Below are positions 1 to 7,153 of a stretch of 64,000 bases of DNA, one piece after another. A program made the translations under genes and the position numbers. Origin of the DNA: Pelagibacterales bacterium SAG-MED01 (GTDB lineage: Bacteria; Pseudomonadota; Alphaproteobacteria; Pelagibacterales; Pelagibacteraceae). The notes under the pieces are model-generated. The model worked only from the letters and a program-made list of their open reading frames with translations. It did not search any database and was not told the origin of the DNA. The stretch covers positions 32,827 through 96,826 of the forward strand of contig JACWCY010000006.1 of NCBI GenBank assembly GCA_014654455.1. Reading direction: 5' to 3'. Positions within the stretch are counted from its first letter, which is position 1, and every line of letters starts with the position of its first letter.

Positions 1-426
1 ATTTTACGACAAAGTAGGCAAGCAGCATCTTTATCAATTAGCTATGGTTCAAAAATAATTATAAAGGAATTAGTTTCAGATGGAGTCCTCGTATCAACTC
101 CAGCAGGGAGCACTGCATACAATTTATCTGTGCATGGCCCAATATTAAGTCTAAACTCAAAAAAGCTCTCAATTTCTCCAATTAGTCCTTTCAGACCCAG
201 AAGGTGGAAAGGAAAAATCTTAAGTGATAAATCAAAAATAAATATTAAAAACCTAAATCCAAAAAAAAGACCAATAAGTGCAGTTGCAGATAATATAGAA
301 GTAAGAAACGCAAAGACCATTTTTATTAAAACAAATCATAATGTTAAATTTAATCTTCTCTATGACCAAAATAGAAGTTTACAAAAAAAAATTAAGATTG
401 AACAATTAAGAAAAGAAACCTCTTAA
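1..426 (+). CDS. nadK: NAD kinase, C-terminal part (5' end outside window)
   Basis: This is the last 141 codons of an NAD kinase, which phosphorylates NAD to NADP in the cytosol. The frame is open from base 1 to the stop at 424-426. The family signature is visible as SDGVLVSTPAGSTAYNLS followed by GPI, the conserved nucleotide-binding stretch of ATP-NAD kinases. The tail PISPFRPRRW matches the usual C-terminal region, where acidic and aromatic residues shape the NAD pocket. The gene stops directly before the ATG of the next gene (no gap). The N-terminal half with the GGDG motif lies upstream and cannot be checked. The family call is firm. Confidence 0.9.
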   Translation: MLRQSRQAASLSISYGSKIIIKELVSDGVLVSTPAGSTAYNLSVHGPILSLNSKKLSISPISPFRPRRWKGKILSDKSKINIKNLNPKKRPISAVADNIEVRNAKTIFIKTNHNVKFNLLYDQNRSLQKKIKIEQLRKETS

Positions 427-1218
427 ATGTCCAACAATGTTTTCATACATCATCATCTAGGTTTGGGAGATCATTTTCATTGCAATGGAGTTGTTAGATT
501 TCTTATCAAAAATAAATATGCAAATAAAAAAATAAAATTATTTGCAAAAAAAAAATACAATACAATGGTTAAATTTATGTATCGTGATATTGAAAATCTA
601 GAAGTTGTTTCAATTAGTAATGATGAAAAAAAAGAAATTCATGAAGTAAATAGTTATATAACTAAAAATGATATAATTGAAAAAATTGGATTTGATTATT
701 TTGTAGAAAATAAAAATGATAATAAGACTATTGATATGATTTTTTATGAACAATTTAAAATTGATTATTCGAAACGTTTTGAATTTACTTACTGGAAAAG
801 AGACTTAATTGAAGAGGAAAACTTATATAATAAACTTGTGAAAAAAGAAAATTATGCATTTGTTCATGATGATCAAAGTAGAGATTTTGTTATTAAGGAT
901 GAAAATATTTCTGATAATTTGCAAATAATTAGAAATTCAAATGAGTATAGTATATTTGATTATTCTAAAATTATTGAGAATGCAAAAGAAATTCATGTTA
1001 TGGAAAGTTCAACTAGATGTATGCTCGAATACCTAAATACAAAAAACTCTAAACATTTTTTATATAAATTTAAGAGCGATAAAAGAGGAAGTATTCCATT
1101 CTACAATGATAATGAAGTATTAGTCGGATCTTCAAAAAAATGGAAAATAGTAAATATAAATAATGTTAAAAAAAATAAATTTATAACAAAAATTAAAAAT
1201 TATTTTTATTCAAAATAA
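427..1218 (+). CDS. Hypothetical protein, glycosyltransferase-like
   Basis: This 263-residue protein was not recognised with certainty. It is rich in Asn, Lys and Ile and has no signal peptide or membrane segment. Near the start it has HHHLGLGDHFHCNGVVR, a glycine-rich loop like that opening GT-B glycosyltransferases (GT9 or fucosyltransferase type). Later stretches VHDDQSR (about residue 150) and HVMESSTRCMLEYL (about 195) resemble the second-domain motifs of such enzymes. A role in surface polysaccharide synthesis is inference. The ATG follows the nadK stop with no spacing, and its 3' end overlaps the convergent FkbM gene by 13 bp. Composition is even more AT-rich than the ribosomal genes, as expected for a variable surface-sugar locus. 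Confidence 0.55.
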   Translation: MSNNVFIHHHLGLGDHFHCNGVVRFLIKNKYANKKIKLFAKKKYNTMVKFMYRDIENLEVVSISNDEKKEIHEVNSYITKNDIIEKIGFDYFVENKNDNKTIDMIFYEQFKIDYSKRFEFTYWKRDLIEEENLYNKLVKKENYAFVHDDQSRDFVIKDENISDNLQIIRNSNEYSIFDYSKIIENAKEIHVMESSTRCMLEYLNTKNSKHFLYKFKSDKRGSIPFYNDNEVLVGSSKKWKIVNINNVKKNKFITKIKNYFYSK

Positions 1219-2000
1219 ATTACATGATCAGGTATAAATGGATTATTTGGTTGGTCTAATCCATCAACCGGGAACTTTTTTATGAATTCTTCTTTTTTTA
1301 TAAAAATTTTTTTTACAAAAGTTATCTCTAGGGTAGATGGAATATTGAGATCTTTAATTATTGGATCATGATTATTACCATGTAAATGAACTATTTGATA
1401 AAAATTTAATAATTTTTTTACCATTAATTTAAATGTTGTTAGATTCAAATCAATATGATGAAATTCTATAACAATACAATTAATGAGATTTTCATATTTT
1501 AGAATATCATCAATTATCTCATATTCACTTCCTTCAATATCACATTTTAATATTATATTCTGAAAATTTGATAATTTAATTATTTTATCAATATTTATTT
1601 CATTATGATTTAATTCTTTTTTAACAATTTTTTTTTTGAAAAAATTTACTTTTTTGGATCTTACAAAGTTATGATGACGTTTTAAATTGTTATAATGGTA
1701 AACTACATCTTTAAATTGTTTTTTGAATAGTAAAAATCTTTTTAGATATTTAAGAAATATTTTAATTAAAGTTAAATAATTACAAGTATGATCATAAATT
1801 AAAACTTTATTATTACTTTTTTTAATATATTCATTTTCAAATGATGGATCATATCCATAACCAAAACTTATTAAACCATCAGAATTATTTACAAAATGTT
1901 CTGGTAAAATATATCCACCATCATATTTATTTCCTAATCTAATAAGATTGTATAACTTAACGGGTTTTAAAAAGTTAAACTCTGAAGAAACTAAATTCAT
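1206..2000 (-). CDS. FkbM family methyltransferase
   Basis: A SAM-dependent methyltransferase of the FkbM family, 264 residues from the ATG at 2000. The frame can be extended to a GTG at 2060, but that codon lies inside the tRNA-Thr gene, so the internal ATG is preferred. Visible motifs are GNKYDGGY near the N terminus, ISFGYGYDPSFE (SAM-binding region), and LKCDIEGSEYEII followed by CIVIEFHHI, the hallmark FkbM core with its acidic metal or substrate residues. FkbM enzymes O-methylate sugars, glycolipids or natural products; the substrate here is unknown. It is paired tail-to-tail with the glycosyltransferase-like gene, which suggests a surface glycan role (inference). Confidence 0.75.
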   Translation of the reverse strand: MNLVSSEFNFLKPVKLYNLIRLGNKYDGGYILPEHFVNNSDGLISFGYGYDPSFENEYIKKSNNKVLIYDHTCNYLTLIKIFLKYLKRFLLFKKQFKDVVYHYNNLKRHHNFVRSKKVNFFKKKIVKKELNHNEINIDKIIKLSNFQNIILKCDIEGSEYEIIDDILKYENLINCIVIEFHHIDLNLTTFKLMVKKLLNFYQIVHLHGNNHDPIIKDLNIPSTLEITFVKKIFIKKEEFIKKFPVDGLDQPNNPFIPDHVIYFE

Positions 2001-2046
2001 TAATTTAATATAAGATAATTTAGTATTTAAAAAAACTTTTTTTTCG

Positions 2047-2122
2047 TGGTGCCCCCGCACGGATTCGAACCGCGGACCTATTGATTACAAATCAATTGCT
2101 CTACCAGCTGAGCTACAAGGGC
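2047..2122 (-). tRNA. tRNA-Thr (anticodon TGU)
   Basis: The reverse complement folds as a full cloverleaf. The acceptor stem GCCCTTG pairs with CGGGGGC (two G-U pairs), the D arm is AGCTCAGCTGGTAGAGC, the anticodon stem-loop TTGATTTGTAATCAA carries anticodon TGT, and the T arm contains GGTTCGAATCC. CCA is encoded at 2047-2049. The 5' half of this gene is duplicated perfectly at 4659-4705, which makes this tRNA the attachment site of the insert described separately. It is likely the isoacceptor reading ACA and perhaps other Thr codons. Confidence 0.95.
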
Positions 2123-2124
2123 AT
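2078..2124. repeat. Left copy of 47-bp direct repeat (att-like)
   Basis: This 47-bp stretch is identical, base for base and in the same orientation, to 4659-4705. It covers the tRNA-Thr 5' half through the anticodon loop plus two bases beyond the mature 5' end. This copy is part of the intact tRNA. A perfect repeat ending inside the anticodon arm is the usual footprint of tyrosine-recombinase integration at a tRNA gene; that interpretation is inference. Confidence 0.85.
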
Positions 2125-2388
2125 TCGTATCAACGAAGTTTTTAATGTTAAAAGTCAATTAAATCAACACTTAAAAGATTTGATTATTAAAAGTAATTCT
2201 CTTTTTTGTTACTTTGTAGCTTGATGTAGACCATTTGTGACTAATCTGTCGGTTCGGCTGTCGGTTCGAGAACTTGATCAGCAAACATCATAAAGCCATT
2301 CGTTAATATTAAAAAACTTTAATAATCCATTATAATTAAGGGTAATAATCGATTTCATTTATGTAGTTTGTTTATTATACAAAGCTAA

Positions 2389-4527
2389 ATGTTTAATTTT
2401 TTAAAAAAAATATTTTCAATATTTCTAATCTTTAATCTAACTTTTGTTAGTTCAGCACAAGCTGCTGCAACTTTCGATAATATAAATGGCGATGGAACAG
2501 GTTTTGATGTAACTGATCAAGGTACAAATCCTGAATCTGTGGCTTTTAATAATGATGGAACCAAGATGTTTGTGGTAGATAAGGCACATGAAGAAATAAA
2601 TGTATATACATTAACGACAGGTTTTGATTTATCAACTGCAACTTTCAATGACATAAATGGAGATGGAACAGGCTTTGATGTCAGTGGTAAAGAATCAAAT
2701 CCTCAAGGTATTGCTTTTAATAATGATGGAACCAAGATGTTTGTGGTAGGCACAAGTGGTGATGATGTAAATGAATATACATTATCAGTAGGCTTTGATT
2801 TAACATCAACTGTAACCTTTGTAGATGATTTTGATATCAGTGGTCAAGATACTACTCCTAGGGGTCTTGCTTTTAACAATGATGGAACCAAGATGTTTGT
2901 GGTAGGTGATGCTGGTAATGATGTAAATGAATATACATTATCAGTAGGCTTTGATTTAACATCAACTGTAACCTTTGTAGATGATTTTGATATCAGTGGT
3001 CAAGATAATAGACCTAGAGGTATGGCCTTTAATAACGATGGAACTAAGATGTACGTGCTAGGTTATAGTGGTGAAGATGTAAATGTATATACATTATCAA
3101 CAGGTTTTGATTTAACATCAACTGTAACTTTTGTAGATAGTTTTGATGTTAGTAATGAAGATGATGGTCCTGTAGATATTGCTTTTAATAATACTGGAAG
3201 CAAGATGTTTGTGGTAGGTTTAAATGACGATGAAATAAATTCATATTCTTTAAGCTGTGGTTTTAAAGTTACTAATTTAGGAAAATGTGAAGAGCCACCA
3301 AAAATTAAAGATGTAAGAGGTATAGTAGATGCACAAATTAATACTGCTAAAAAGTTTGCTGAAGATACAAGAGTGGCTACTTTTAAAAGACTAGATATAT
3401 TAAGAGCAAATAAATACCAAAACACGAGCACTCAAAATATAGAGTTAAACTTTCAAAATGAATTATTAAAGAAAGTATCCAATAATGTTGTAAGTTCTAC
3501 ACCAACTAAACCAGATCTACTTCAAAGTTTAGATCAATTTTTACCTGATGGTTGGGAAGTATGGAATGAAGGCAGTATTAGTTTTGGAAAAATTGGTGGG
3601 GATTCCTTAAGCTCTGCACAAGATATAGATGGATTTGGTATAACTGTAGGTGCCGATAGAAAAATGGATGAAGACCAAATATTAGGAGTAGCTGTAAGAG
3701 CGGGTAACACTGATGTTGATGTTGGAACCTTTGGTTCTAAAGTTGACACTAACGCTTTAAGTTTATCTCTTTACGGAATTAATAGTTTAGAAGACAAGAA
3801 TTTTTTAAAACATGTTTTTGGAGTTAGTTATTTAGATAGTGATATTAGAAGGAATGACGAAGGAAACACTAACTCTCATACCGGTGAACGTAAAGGTAGG
3901 CAAGTTTTTGGTTCACTTGATATTGGTAGAGAATATGAAGATGGTGACTTAACTATTAGTTCAATAGGTAGTATTGATGGAAGTTATACAGCGCTTGATA
4001 GCTATACCGAAAGTGGCACTAATGCTATTAGCTATAATGATCAAGATATTAATTCTTTAATGGCTTCTTTAGGTGTACTAATTGATAAAGATGTTTATTT
4101 AGAAAACTCAAATGTAAAATCTAGAGTTAATCTTGAATATGGTAAAGAGTTTGCCTCAAACTCTAAAGTGGTAACAAGTTATGTATCAGATAGCGAAAGT
4201 TTTGAATATCAAGCTGATAACAAAAATAGAGATATATACACAGCAGGACTTGGTTTAGATTTTAAACATGACGAAGGGTTAACGATTAGTACTGATTATG
4301 AAAGACAGCAAATCAAAGGGCATGGTTACATTAATAAATTTACATTTTCAACAGGCTTTTTATATAGAAATGAAACAGAGCTTGCACTTGAGCTTGATCA
4401 AGACATGACTTCAAACTTTAAAATTTCTAAAGCGTTAGATGGTTTTGATCTGGAGTTTAATTTAGAAAATGATTTTTCAAATCAAGAAAATCATAATGCC
4501 AACTTATCTCTATCTAGTAAATTTTAA
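2389..4527 (+). CDS. Autotransporter with propeller-like repeats
   Basis: A 712-residue secreted outer-membrane protein. Residues 1-26 form a Sec signal peptide (basic start, hydrophobic core, SSAQAAA cleavage region). Residues about 28-300 hold five repeats, each with AFNNDGTKMFVVG and a YTLS.GFDL element, resembling beta-propeller blades. The first two carry an extra NGDGTG insert. A linker (about 300-400, VDAQINTAKKFAEDTR) leads to a C-terminal beta-barrel of alternating strands ending LSLSSKF, with the terminal Phe typical of type V autotransporter translocators. The passenger probably sits at the surface and could serve in adhesion or recognition (inference). It is the only gene in the tRNA-Thr insert. 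DNA of units 2-4 is nearly identical, including a 90-bp perfect repeat, which points to recent repeat expansion. Confidence 0.8.
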   Translation: MFNFLKKIFSIFLIFNLTFVSSAQAAATFDNINGDGTGFDVTDQGTNPESVAFNNDGTKMFVVDKAHEEINVYTLTTGFDLSTATFNDINGDGTGFDVSGKESNPQGIAFNNDGTKMFVVGTSGDDVNEYTLSVGFDLTSTVTFVDDFDISGQDTTPRGLAFNNDGTKMFVVGDAGNDVNEYTLSVGFDLTSTVTFVDDFDISGQDNRPRGMAFNNDGTKMYVLGYSGEDVNVYTLSTGFDLTSTVTFVDSFDVSNEDDGPVDIAFNNTGSKMFVVGLNDDEINSYSLSCGFKVTNLGKCEEPPKIKDVRGIVDAQINTAKKFAEDTRVATFKRLDILRANKYQNTSTQNIELNFQNELLKKVSNNVVSSTPTKPDLLQSLDQFLPDGWEVWNEGSISFGKIGGDSLSSAQDIDGFGITVGADRKMDEDQILGVAVRAGNTDVDVGTFGSKVDTNALSLSLYGINSLEDKNFLKHVFGVSYLDSDIRRNDEGNTNSHTGERKGRQVFGSLDIGREYEDGDLTISSIGSIDGSYTALDSYTESGTNAISYNDQDINSLMASLGVLIDKDVYLENSNVKSRVNLEYGKEFASNSKVVTSYVSDSESFEYQADNKNRDIYTAGLGLDFKHDEGLTISTDYERQQIKGHGYINKFTFSTGFLYRNETELALELDQDMTSNFKISKALDGFDLEFNLENDFSNQENHNANLSLSSKF
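2762..3007 (+). repeat. Tandem 156-bp coding repeat in autotransporter
   Basis: Bases 2762-2851 and 2918-3007 are a perfect 90-bp repeat offset by 156 bp (52 codons). A 37-bp stretch is likewise identical at 2542-2578 and 2713-2749, with a one-base variant near 2869. Such DNA-level identity between blades suggests recent duplication or gene conversion and makes copy number prone to change by slippage or recombination. Confidence 0.85.
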
Positions 4528-4529
4528 TC

Positions 4530-4606
4530 AAAAAGAATCTATGTTTTTTGATTTATATAACAAGATCTATCGGTATGTGATCGGTATGAGAAAAAAGATT
4601 CTTTTT
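4530..4606. repeat. 11-bp inverted repeat after autotransporter
   Basis: AAAAAGAATCT at 4530-4540 and its exact complement AGATTCTTTTT at 4596-4606 enclose 55 bases that include the paired ATCGGTATG motifs. The loop is too long for a standard rho-independent terminator. It may be a recombination-site feature or help define the transcript end; neither is shown. Confidence 0.5.
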
Positions 4607-4658
4607 AAGGTTAAATATACTAGTGTTTACTTGATGTTAAATGCAGTGAGTGTGAACA

Positions 4659-4705
4659 CTATTGATTACAAATCAATTGCTCTACCAGCTGAGCTACAAG
4701 GGCAT
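4659..4705 (-). pseudogene. tRNA-Thr 5'-half fragment; right copy of 47-bp repeat
   Basis: This exactly matches the first 45 bases of tRNA-Thr (acceptor 5' strand, D arm, anticodon arm) plus two upstream bases. Homology stops abruptly in the anticodon stem, so no functional tRNA can form. It lies 27 bp from the 3' end of rlmB and is best read as the displaced chromosomal half of the tRNA gene left after integration. Confidence 0.8.
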
Positions 4706-4732
4706 GCGCAATAATTATTAAGTATTTGTTAA

Positions 4733-5479
4733 TTAATCAACTGTTTTTTTTAAATAACATAAGTGGTGAAACACAATTGCAGCACTATTTGATATGTTTA
4801 AACTTTCTATTTTATCATTAATGTCTATTTTAACTAAAAAGTCTGCATATTTTGATGTGTGTTGATGCATACCTGAGCCTTCCGATCCAAATAATAAAAT
4901 ATTGTTACCTTTCCATTTAATATCGGAAAAATTTTTTTTTCCTTTTCCATCAAAACCATAAACCCAGAAATTTTTATCCTTTAAATTTTTAAGAGTGCTA
5001 TTGATATTTGATACCTTAAAAATATTGATATATTCTATTGCTCCACTAGCAGCTTTAAACATAAGTTTACTTTCACTTGGATAAGATCTTTCTTTTATAA
5101 TGATGCCATCAATACCAAAAGCTGCTGCACTTCTAATTAAAGACCCTATATTTCTTGGATCTGTTACTCCATCTAAACAGGCCATAGTTATATTGTCTTT
5201 CTCTTTTACAAAATCCTTCAAGATGGGATTTTCAAGATGCTCAATTTCTGCTACATAGCCTTGATGTAGCAAATTTTCTTTAGTACTATATTTATCCAAT
5301 TCTTTTTTGGTTTTAAAATAGACTTTCACATCACTTAAAAGATTTTTTTTAGGACTTTTTCGATGAATATTTTTTTTACTTTCTTCGGTCAAAAAAATTC
5401 TCAAGACTTTTCTTTTTGGGTTTCTCAATGCTTCAATTACAGCATGTTGACCTATAATAAAAAAAGACGATTTATTCAT
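4733..5479 (-). CDS. rlmB: 23S rRNA (guanosine-2'-O-)-methyltransferase RlmB/TrmH family
   Basis: A SpoU/TrmH-family methyltransferase of 248 residues that 2'-O-methylates a guanosine of 23S rRNA, using SAM bound in a trefoil knot. The N-terminal substrate-binding domain begins with IIGQHAVIEAL. The catalytic domain shows the three family motifs: DPRNIGSLIRSA (motif 1, about residue 108), LLFGSEGSGM (motif 2) and SLNISNSAAI (motif 3). RlmB is the most likely member; another TrmH-like rRNA or tRNA methylase is possible. It diverges from the tRNA-Tyr/tuf unit, and its 3' end abuts the tRNA-Thr fragment, so it may once have been cotranscribed with tRNA-Thr. Confidence 0.85.
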   Translation of the reverse strand: MNKSSFFIIGQHAVIEALRNPKRKVLRIFLTEESKKNIHRKSPKKNLLSDVKVYFKTKKELDKYSTKENLLHQGYVAEIEHLENPILKDFVKEKDNITMACLDGVTDPRNIGSLIRSAAAFGIDGIIIKERSYPSESKLMFKAASGAIEYINIFKVSNINSTLKNLKDKNFWVYGFDGKGKKNFSDIKWKGNNILLFGSEGSGMHQHTSKYADFLVKIDINDKIESLNISNSAAIVFHHLCYLKKTVD

Positions 5480-5533
5480 AAAATTTACCTAGTTTTACAC
5501 GTTTTTTTGAATATTTTCCTATTAAATCACGTG

Positions 5534-5561
5534 TTGCATTTGGACAAATAAAATATATAAA
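5534..5561 (+). promoter_or_regulatory. Candidate sigma-70 promoter for tRNA-Tyr/tuf unit
   Basis: TTGCAT (5534-5539), a 16-bp spacer and TATAAA (5556-5561) form a good -35/-10 pair. A start near 5568 would give a leader of about 40 nt before tRNA-Tyr, containing the GGGGA/TCCCC hairpin (5592-5605). The site lies in the divergent gap with rlmB. It was identified by eye only. Confidence 0.5.
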
Positions 5562-5609
5562 ACGCATGTTGTTTGAAGCTTTATTGAACAAGGGGACGCT
5601 TCCCCAAAA

Positions 5610-5695
5610 GGAGGGGTTCCAGAGCGGTCAAATGGGGCGGGCTGTAAACCCGTTGACTTCGGTCTTCGAAAGTTCGAATCTTTCCCCCTCCACCA
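5610..5695 (+). tRNA. tRNA-Tyr (anticodon GTA)
   Basis: An 86-nt class II tRNA with a long variable arm. The acceptor GGAGGGG pairs with CCCCTCC, the anticodon arm GGGCTGTAAACCC carries GTA, and the T arm contains GTTCGAATC. CCA is encoded at 5693-5695. It is the first gene of the tRNA-Tyr, tRNA-Gly, tuf, tRNA-Trp, secE unit, an arrangement reminiscent of the E. coli tyrU-glyT-thrT-tufB operon. A short G/C-rich hairpin lies just upstream. Confidence 0.95.
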
Positions 5696-5741
5696 CTCAA
5701 TAAAACTTTGAATAATACTGGAGTGTTACTCTTGGGGTTGT

Positions 5742-5815
5742 GCGGGTGTAGTTCAATGGTAGAACGCTAGCCTTCCAAGCTGGATGTAAGGGTTCGATTC
5801 CCTTTACCCGCTCCA
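5742..5815 (+). tRNA. tRNA-Gly (anticodon TCC)
   Basis: A 74-nt tRNA: acceptor GCGGGTG pairs with TACCCGC, the D arm is GTTCAATGGTAGAAC, the anticodon loop CTTCCAA carries TCC, and the T arm is GGGTTCGATTCCC. CCA is encoded at 5813-5815. It sits 46 bp after tRNA-Tyr and 45 bp before tuf, with no promoter evident between them, so cotranscription followed by processing is likely. Confidence 0.95.
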
Positions 5816-5860
5816 AGAAATAAAATTATTAAAAAAAAAGAAATGTGAGGAATATAAGTA

Positions 5861-7051
5861 ATGTCAAAAGAAAAATTTGTAAGAAATAAACCGCATTGTA
5901 ATATCGGTACTATTGGTCATGTCGATCATGGTAAAACAACTTTAACTGCAGCTATAACTAAAGTTTTATCTGAAACTGGTGGAGCCAAAGCTGTAGCGTA
6001 TGATCAAATTGATAAAGCTCCAGAAGAAAAGGAGAGGGGAATTACAATTTCAACTGCACACGTTGAATATGAAACAGAAAAAAGACACTACGCACACGTA
6101 GATTGCCCAGGTCATGCTGACTATGTAAAAAATATGATTACAGGTGCTGCTCAGATGGATGGGGCAATTTTAGTAGTTAATGCTGCGGATGGTCCTATGC
6201 CACAAACTAGAGAACACATACTTTTAGCAAGACAAGTAGGTGTACCTGCTATTTGTGTTTACTTAAATAAAGTAGATCAAGTAGATGATAAAGAAATGAT
6301 TGATCTAGTTGAGGAAGAAATAAAAGAATTGTTGACTTCATACAAGTTCCCAGGAGACAAAACTCCAATTGCAAAAGGTTCAGCCCTTGCTGCAGTTGAG
6401 GGAAGAGATGATGAAATTGGAAAAAATTCAATTTTAGAGTTGATGAAAAATGTTGACTCATTTATTCCACAACCTGATAGACCAAAAGATAAAGATTTCT
6501 TAATGCCAGTTGAGGACGTTTTTTCAATTTCTGGAAGAGGAACAGTTGCAACTGGAAGAGTAGAGTCTGGTGTATTAAAAACTGGAGATGAAATTGAAAT
6601 AGTAGGTATAAGAGATACTAAAAAATCTGTTTGTACTGGAGTTGAAATGTTTAGAAAACTTTTAGACTCAGGTGAAGCAGGTGATAACGTTGGTGTACTT
6701 TTAAGAGGTGTAGAAAGAACAGATATTGAAAGAGGACAAGTTCTTTGTAAACCTGGTTCAGTAACACCACATACTAAATTTGAAGCTCAAGCTTACGTAC
6801 TTAAAAAAGAAGAGGGTGGAAGACACACTCCTTTCTTTACAAAGTATAGACCGCAGTTTTATTTTAGAACAACAGATGTTACTGGTGAAGTAGAATTACC
6901 ATCTGGCACAGAAATGGTTATGCCAGGTGATGATGCTAAGTTTACAGTAAAATTAATTACACCAATTGCAATGTCAGAGAAATTAAATTTTGCAATTCGA
7001 GAAGGTGGAAGAACTGTTGGAGCTGGAGTAGTAACTAAAATTATAGAGTAA
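5861..7051 (+). CDS. tuf: Elongation factor Tu
   Basis: The translational GTPase that delivers aminoacyl-tRNA to the ribosomal A site; 396 residues, full family length. The G1 loop GHVDHGKT is at residues 19-26, followed by the switch II region DCPGHADYV and the base-recognition motif NKVD, then the two beta-barrel domains (for example [20 protein letters not shown]). A purine-rich GTGAGGA lies about 8-14 bases before the ATG. It is transcribed with flanking tRNAs. The str-operon position after fusA lacks a tuf copy, so this is probably the only one. Confidence 0.98.
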   Translation: MSKEKFVRNKPHCNIGTIGHVDHGKTTLTAAITKVLSETGGAKAVAYDQIDKAPEEKERGITISTAHVEYETEKRHYAHVDCPGHADYVKNMITGAAQMDGAILVVNAADGPMPQTREHILLARQVGVPAICVYLNKVDQVDDKEMIDLVEEEIKELLTSYKFPGDKTPIAKGSALAAVEGRDDEIGKNSILELMKNVDSFIPQPDRPKDKDFLMPVEDVFSISGRGTVATGRVESGVLKTGDEIEIVGIRDTKKSVCTGVEMFRKLLDSGEAGDNVGVLLRGVERTDIERGQVLCKPGSVTPHTKFEAQAYVLKKEEGGRHTPFFTKYRPQFYFRTTDVTGEVELPSGTEMVMPGDDAKFTVKLITPIAMSEKLNFAIREGGRTVGAGVVTKIIE

Positions 7052-7060
7052 GCTCTATAT

Positions 7061-7136
7061 AGGAGTGTAGCTCAATTGGTAGAGCGCCGGTCTCCAAAAC
7101 CGGAGGCTGAGGGTTCGAGTCCCTCCGCTCCTGCCA
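7061..7136 (+). tRNA. tRNA-Trp (anticodon CCA)
   Basis: A 76-nt tRNA: acceptor AGGAGTG pairs with CGCTCCT, the D arm is AGCTCAATTGGTAGAGC, the anticodon arm CCGGTCTCCAAAACCGG carries CCA, and the T arm is GGGTTCGAGTCCC. CCA is encoded at 7134-7136. It begins 9 bp after the tuf stop and ends 17 bp before secE, so it must be cut from a tuf-secE transcript. Confidence 0.95.
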
Positions 7137-7153
7137 ATAAGCGAATTTGTATT

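Larger units (their letters stand above)
2078..4705. mobile_element. Putative integrative insert at tRNA-Thr (2.6 kb)
   Basis: The segment between the two 47-bp repeats contains one large gene, the autotransporter at 2389-4527, and non-coding flanks. No integrase, transposase or replication gene is present. The left flank (2125-2388) contains two tandem copies of CTGTCGGTTCG (2246-2256, 2258-2268). The right flank (4528-4658) contains two tandem copies of ATCGGTATG (4569-4577, 4580-4588) and an 11-bp inverted repeat. The repeat duplicates the tRNA 5' half, so the insert supplies the 5' half and upstream DNA of the functional tRNA. I read it as a defective or trans-mobilised island; excision ability is unknown. 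Confidence 0.6.

Noticed and set aside
2001..2060. N-terminal extension of the FkbM methyltransferase to GTG at 2060
   Set aside because: The extension lies partly in the tRNA-Thr gene and matches no family sequence; the ATG at 2000 precedes the conserved part.
2762..3007. CRISPR-like array
   Set aside because: The repeats are long, in frame and part of a protein; no short repeat-spacer pattern or cas gene is present anywhere in the window.
4530..4606. Rho-independent terminator after the autotransporter
   Set aside because: The 11-bp inverted repeat encloses 55 bases, far longer than a normal terminator loop, so it is listed only as an inverted repeat.
4469..4714. Open frame of 81 codons across the end of the insert
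   Set aside because: It overlaps the autotransporter in another frame and runs through the tRNA-Thr fragment; no family motif and no ribosome-binding site.
5363..5551. 62-codon frame over the rlmB start
   Set aside because: Overlaps the 5' part of rlmB on the other strand and the intergenic promoter; no family features.
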